In this document: positions 6,081 to 8,866 of the stretch, piece after piece | Position numbering within the stretch: the stretch's first letter is position 1 | Layout of the letters: each line of letters opens with the position of its first letter | Source of the DNA: Leptospiraceae bacterium | Lineage (GTDB): Bacteria; Spirochaetota; Leptospiria; Turneriellales; Turneriellaceae | Direction: 5' to 3' | DNA: 8,866 bases | NCBI GenBank assembly: GCA_025057195.1 | Contig: JANWWX010000034.1 | Coordinates: forward strand, 1-8,866 | Translations under genes and position numbers: made by a program | Notes under the pieces: generated by a model | The model's input: only the letters and a program-made list of their open reading frames with translations | What the model was told of the DNA's origin: nothing | The model's database searches: none

Positions 6081-7528
6081 AGCCGGACGTTGCTGAAACC
6101 GAAGAGATCGCCGAAGCGGCTGCGGTTAATTGCCAGTTCTTTTTGGTAGGCAATGATGGCGGCAATGGCTGCGGCCTGGTTGGGATCGCTCTGCGGCGGC
6201 ACAAAGGCAGTCTGTAGGTAGCGGGTGTAGTGGCGCATGGCTTGGAATTCTGGATCCTCTAAAAGTTTCAACAAAAGCGGGATATTGGTATGGATGCCAT
6301 TGATCACAAATTCAGAAAGCGCCCGGTGGAGTCTCCCTATGGCGTCTTTCCGGTTTGCGGCATGGACGATCACTTTCGCCAACATGCTGTCGTAGCTACC
6401 AGAAATAATGCTGCCTTTTTCGATGCCGGAGTCGACACGCACGCCGCGCGGTTCGTGGTACTGCACAATGGTGCCAGTCGCAGGCTGCCAGCTGCCGTCG
6501 CTTTTTTCGGCACAGATGCGCGCCTCGATCGCATGGCCAATGGTGGCAACAGCGCTGTAGTCGGTTACCATTCCTTGTGCGATGAGGAGCTGTTCGCGCA
6601 CTAAATCGAGTCCTGTCACCATTTCGGTCACGGGATGTTCGACCTGCAGGCGGGTATTCATCTCCAGAAAATAAAAACCCTGTGTTTCGGGATCGTACAG
6701 GAATTCCATGGTACCAGCATTCGAGTAACCGACTTGTTCGGCCAAGCGCACTGCAGCAGTGTGTAGCGTTTGGCGCACTGGCTCTGGGAGTTCAGGGGCA
6801 GGGGCTTCTTCGATCACTTTTTGGTTAAGCCGCTGCGCGCTGCAGTCGCGGTCGGAGATGACGAAATTTTTTCCGGCAGCATTGCCTAAAAGCTGCACCT
6901 CGATATGGCGGGCACGTAGTAAATAGCGTTCGACCACCACGCCGCGGTTGCGGTAAAGCCGTTCCGCTTCACGCAAAACCTTTTCCCACGCTGGATGAAG
7001 TTCAGAAAAGTCGGTGACGATTGCCTGTGCCTTGCCACCACCACCGGCAGAGGCCTTGATCACGAGCGGAAGCCCAATGCGCTCGGCCAACTTTTGGCGC
7101 TCGTCGGCAGAAAGCAATGCACCGTCGGGAAATTCCTCTCCGGGTAAAAGCGGGACTCCCGCAGCACGCGCCTCGCTACGCGCCCGGTTTTTTTCCCCCA
7201 TGCGCTCCATGGCAGCTACTGGTGGGCCGACAAAAATCCGGCCTGCTGCTGCCACACGCTGGGCAAAACCGGCGTTTTCGGAAAGAAAACCATAGCCAGG
7301 GTGGATGGCATCGGCGTTTTCGTTTTGGCAGATGGCAAGCAGCTGATCCTGGTCAAGGTAGCCATTGGGCAAAAAGTGCGCGCTGTCGGCTTCGCGCACG
7401 AAAGGCGATTTGGCATCGTCTGCGGCAAAGACGGCGATGGTGCGGATACCCATGCTACGGGCGGTGCGTATGATGCGCCGGGCTATCTCCCCACGGTTGG
7501 CAATCAAAAGACTTCGGATCACACGCAT
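6077..7528 (-). CDS. accC: Biotin carboxylase (AccC-type), with atypical ATP-site segments
   Basis: A 483-residue biotin carboxylase, which uses ATP and bicarbonate to carboxylate biotin on a carrier protein as the first step of acetyl-CoA or acyl-CoA carboxylation. The N-terminal ANRGEIARRI (10-19), HPGYGFLSEN (76-85), and the ATP-grasp domain are clear; numbering runs about one behind E. coli AccC. Core residues are kept: K113, K158, H208, K237, E275, E289, N291, R293 and E297 in EMNTRLQVEHP, and the Arg of GHAIEARICAE. Two segments deviate: the glycine loop reads GGGGKAQA (162-169) where GGGG(K/R)GMR is usual, and QRLNQK (232-237) replaces QRRHQK. A C-terminal tail of about 30 residues exceeds the E. 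coli enzyme, but there is no biotin-carrier domain. No carrier or carboxyltransferase gene is in view, so substrate is unknown. ATG 7528 overlaps the TPR gene stop (TAATG). Confidence 0.88.
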   Translation of the reverse strand: MRVIRSLLIANRGEIARRIIRTARSMGIRTIAVFAADDAKSPFVREADSAHFLPNGYLDQDQLLAICQNENADAIHPGYGFLSENAGFAQRVAAAGRIFVGPPVAAMERMGEKNRARSEARAAGVPLLPGEEFPDGALLSADERQKLAERIGLPLVIKASAGGGGKAQAIVTDFSELHPAWEKVLREAERLYRNRGVVVERYLLRARHIEVQLLGNAAGKNFVISDRDCSAQRLNQKVIEEAPAPELPEPVRQTLHTAAVRLAEQVGYSNAGTMEFLYDPETQGFYFLEMNTRLQVEHPVTEMVTGLDLVREQLLIAQGMVTDYSAVATIGHAIEARICAEKSDGSWQPATGTIVQYHEPRGVRVDSGIEKGSIISGSYDSMLAKVIVHAANRKDAIGRLHRALSEFVINGIHTNIPLLLKLLEDPEFQAMRHYTRYLQTAFVPPQSDPNQAAAIAAIIAYQKELAINRSRFGDLFGFSNVRL

Positions 7529-8613
7529 TATTCTTCGACCGTCTGGTTGAGCAGGCGTAGGGTCTGTTCAAGCCGCTTTTTCATCCGCACCAACGACACT
7601 TTGGAATAAATTGCATCCTGCGGAAACTGCAGCATCAACTCAAACTGGCGCGCGGCAGTTTGGTAATCTTGTGAGTAAAATGCCGATTCGCCATAATAAT
7701 AGTGGAGTTCTTTTTTGTACGGCCGGCGCGTATCGACGATGCGGAACCAGAGTGTGGCATCGTAGTATTTTTTCATGAGGAACGCGACCTTGCCCATGCC
7801 GATCAAAGCGTCGTTGAATTCCGCATCCTGCTTGAGGCAGTGCTTGAACACGTTGAGGGCCTCGGTGTTGCGCTTTTGTTCGAGCAGCGAATCGCCAAGG
7901 GCCACCAGCGCATCCAGGTTGTAGATATCATACCGGTATGCCTGCAAGAAATTGTGGTCTGCGGCATCGCGCTGTCCGGCCAATTCATAGCTTTTGCCAA
8001 GATAGTAATAGTTCTTGCTATATTGCGGCACAAGCGAAACACAGCGTTCAAATTCGGCGATCGCTTCGCGGTGTTGCTTGAAATAAAGATAGACCCGCCC
8101 CAGGTTGAACCTACCAGGAAAAAACTGCGGTTCGTGTTGGCGGAGCTCCTCAAAAATATCGCGTGCCCGGTCCATGTCGTTGGCCAGCACAAACGCCAGC
8201 CCTTCGTTATTTTTAGTCGTCGCCAAATCGTCTGCGCCCTCTGCCCACAAAAAGTCATTGCGGTTAGTGATGCGCGGCCTGGGTTTTTCGCTGCTGCTTT
8301 CTTGGTTTGTTGCGCGGCGCAGATCGGCTGCAGTGATGCGCTCGGGAAAGCGCCGGCTGCTTTCATCGACAATCACCCAGCCCATGGCAAAATCAAGCGG
8401 CGTCGGCTTAAAGCTGGACAAGAATTCCGGTGTGATTTTCGGATGGTAAATTTTCAAATCCGGATGGACAGGCTCTTTTTTGCGGCGCGAACTGCCGTGC
8501 CAGACCTCGTTGACAGCAAAAAGCACGCTACTGCAGAATAACGCCGTATAAAGCACAGAGGTCAAAACGACTGCACTGTGCTGCGCTTTTCTTGGTAGAG
8601 TTGGTCGCGCCAT
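7528..8613 (-). CDS. Membrane-anchored TPR protein, function unknown
   Basis: A 361-residue protein. A basic start (MARPTLPRKA) leads into one hydrophobic helix at about 14-34, giving a signal anchor or uncleaved signal peptide with the rest outside the inner membrane. After a linker (about 40-128) that I do not recognise, there are roughly six tetratricopeptide units: 132-164, 165-197, 199-231, 232-264, 266-298 and 301-333, each with the W/L-G-Y-A-F-A-P spacing, for example NLGRVYLYFKQHREAIAEFERCVSLVP. TPR arrays bind proteins, so this is a likely scaffold or assembly factor. ATG 8613 overlaps the upstream GST-like gene by 52 bases and lacks a Shine-Dalgarno; a TTG at 8565 forming TTGA with the upstream stop would match the short overlaps elsewhere in the cluster but removes the basic residues before the helix. 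The stop overlaps the carboxylase start. Confidence 0.8.
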   Translation of the reverse strand: MARPTLPRKAQHSAVVLTSVLYTALFCSSVLFAVNEVWHGSSRRKKEPVHPDLKIYHPKITPEFLSSFKPTPLDFAMGWVIVDESSRRFPERITAADLRRATNQESSSEKPRPRITNRNDFLWAEGADDLATTKNNEGLAFVLANDMDRARDIFEELRQHEPQFFPGRFNLGRVYLYFKQHREAIAEFERCVSLVPQYSKNYYYLGKSYELAGQRDAADHNFLQAYRYDIYNLDALVALGDSLLEQKRNTEALNVFKHCLKQDAEFNDALIGMGKVAFLMKKYYDATLWFRIVDTRRPYKKELHYYYGESAFYSQDYQTAARQFELMLQFPQDAIYSKVSLVRMKKRLEQTLRLLNQTVEE

Positions 8614-8866
8614 TCGAGGAGGTCTGCAAATTCTGCTGACAGGTCCTCTTGGGTTAGGGCTGCCCGCAGCGCCGGTTTCAGCGGGATGAAGCGATCCTCG
8701 ACCGGGCGGACAAATTCGAGCGTGGCCGCAACTGTAATATCGGCGTAGCTGAATTGCCCCAGGAGGTATTTTTTGTCAGCCAGCGCCTGGCGTACTTCGC
8801 GCAGGAGTGCCCGCACTTTTTTCTTTTCCTCGGCGACAATCGCATGGCGGAATTCGTATTTCATGC
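8562..8866 (-). CDS. Glutathione S-transferase family protein, C-terminal domain (partial)
   Basis: The 3' end of a gene that enters from the right edge; about 100 residues are visible and the frame is open to the edge, so the ATG at 8864 is probably internal. The peptide is helical and contains KKYLLGQFSYADITVAATLEFV, the core of the all-helical GST C-terminal domain, with the S-x-x-D N-capping box (SYAD) and surrounding hydrophobic residues that start the conserved helix. An EWRDQLYQE helix closes the protein. The thioredoxin-like glutathione-binding domain lies outside the window, so substrate and even catalytic status cannot be judged. Stop TGA (8564-8562) lies inside the TPR gene, and this is the first visible gene of the - strand cluster. 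Confidence 0.8.
   Translation of the reverse strand, partial: MKYEFRHAIVAEEKKKVRALLREVRQALADKKYLLGQFSYADITVAATLEFVRPVEDRFIPLKPALRAALTQEDLSAEFADLLEWRDQLYQEKRSTVQSF

Noticed and set aside
7702..8541. 279-codon open frame on the + strand
   Set aside because: It lies wholly antisense to the TPR gene, whose six repeats are unmistakable; the + strand translation shows no recognisable domain and is a shadow frame.

Overview
This 8,866-base window is an ordinary chromosomal region from a diderm (Gram-negative-type) bacterium of moderate GC content. Two predicted lipoproteins, one of them resembling LptE of the LPS-export system, argue for an outer membrane. The gene style (compact ATGA/GTGA/TAATG overlaps, some TTG/GTG starts) would suit a spirochaete of the Leptospira/Turneriella type, but that is a weak inference; no rRNA or other decisive marker is present. 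I see no mobile elements, tRNAs, CRISPR arrays or phage genes.

Left part, + strand (1-551): the 3' end of a galE-type UDP-glucose 4-epimerase gene, overlapped by folB (dihydroneopterin aldolase, TTG start). A 407-base non-coding stretch follows (552-958). It holds several short dyads, two copies of the 10-mer TAGTTAGTCA and a possible promoter or Pho-box-like site for the next operon.

Middle part, + strand (959-5073): a complete pstS-pstC-pstA-pstB-phoU operon. PstS captures phosphate outside the inner membrane, PstC and PstA form the channel, PstB supplies ATP hydrolysis, and PhoU is the cytosolic regulator that restrains uptake and normally signals to a PhoR/PhoB pair (not in this window). 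After pstS the genes are packed by 4-base overlaps (pstC/pstA and pstA/pstB). G-rich tracts sit at two start sites: a 9-nt G-rich tandem repeat at the pstC/pstA junction and a run of eight Gs just before the phoU ATG.

Right part, - strand (8866-5095): a convergent, tightly overlapped cluster reading GST-like protein (partial) > membrane-anchored TPR protein > biotin carboxylase (AccC type) > LptE-like lipoprotein > MutX/MTH1-like NUDIX hydrolase. Every junction overlaps, so it looks like one transcript mixing fatty-acid or acyl-CoA carboxylation, envelope and nucleotide-pool clean-up functions. The carboxylase has intact core catalytic residues but unusual substitutions in two conserved ATP-site segments. 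The two operons converge with only 21 bases between stops.

Overall, the window holds well-known families. The points most worth a second look are the G-tract start sites in the pst operon, the structured leader before pstS, and the divergent carboxylase in its mixed operon. I do not see evidence for a wholly new system.
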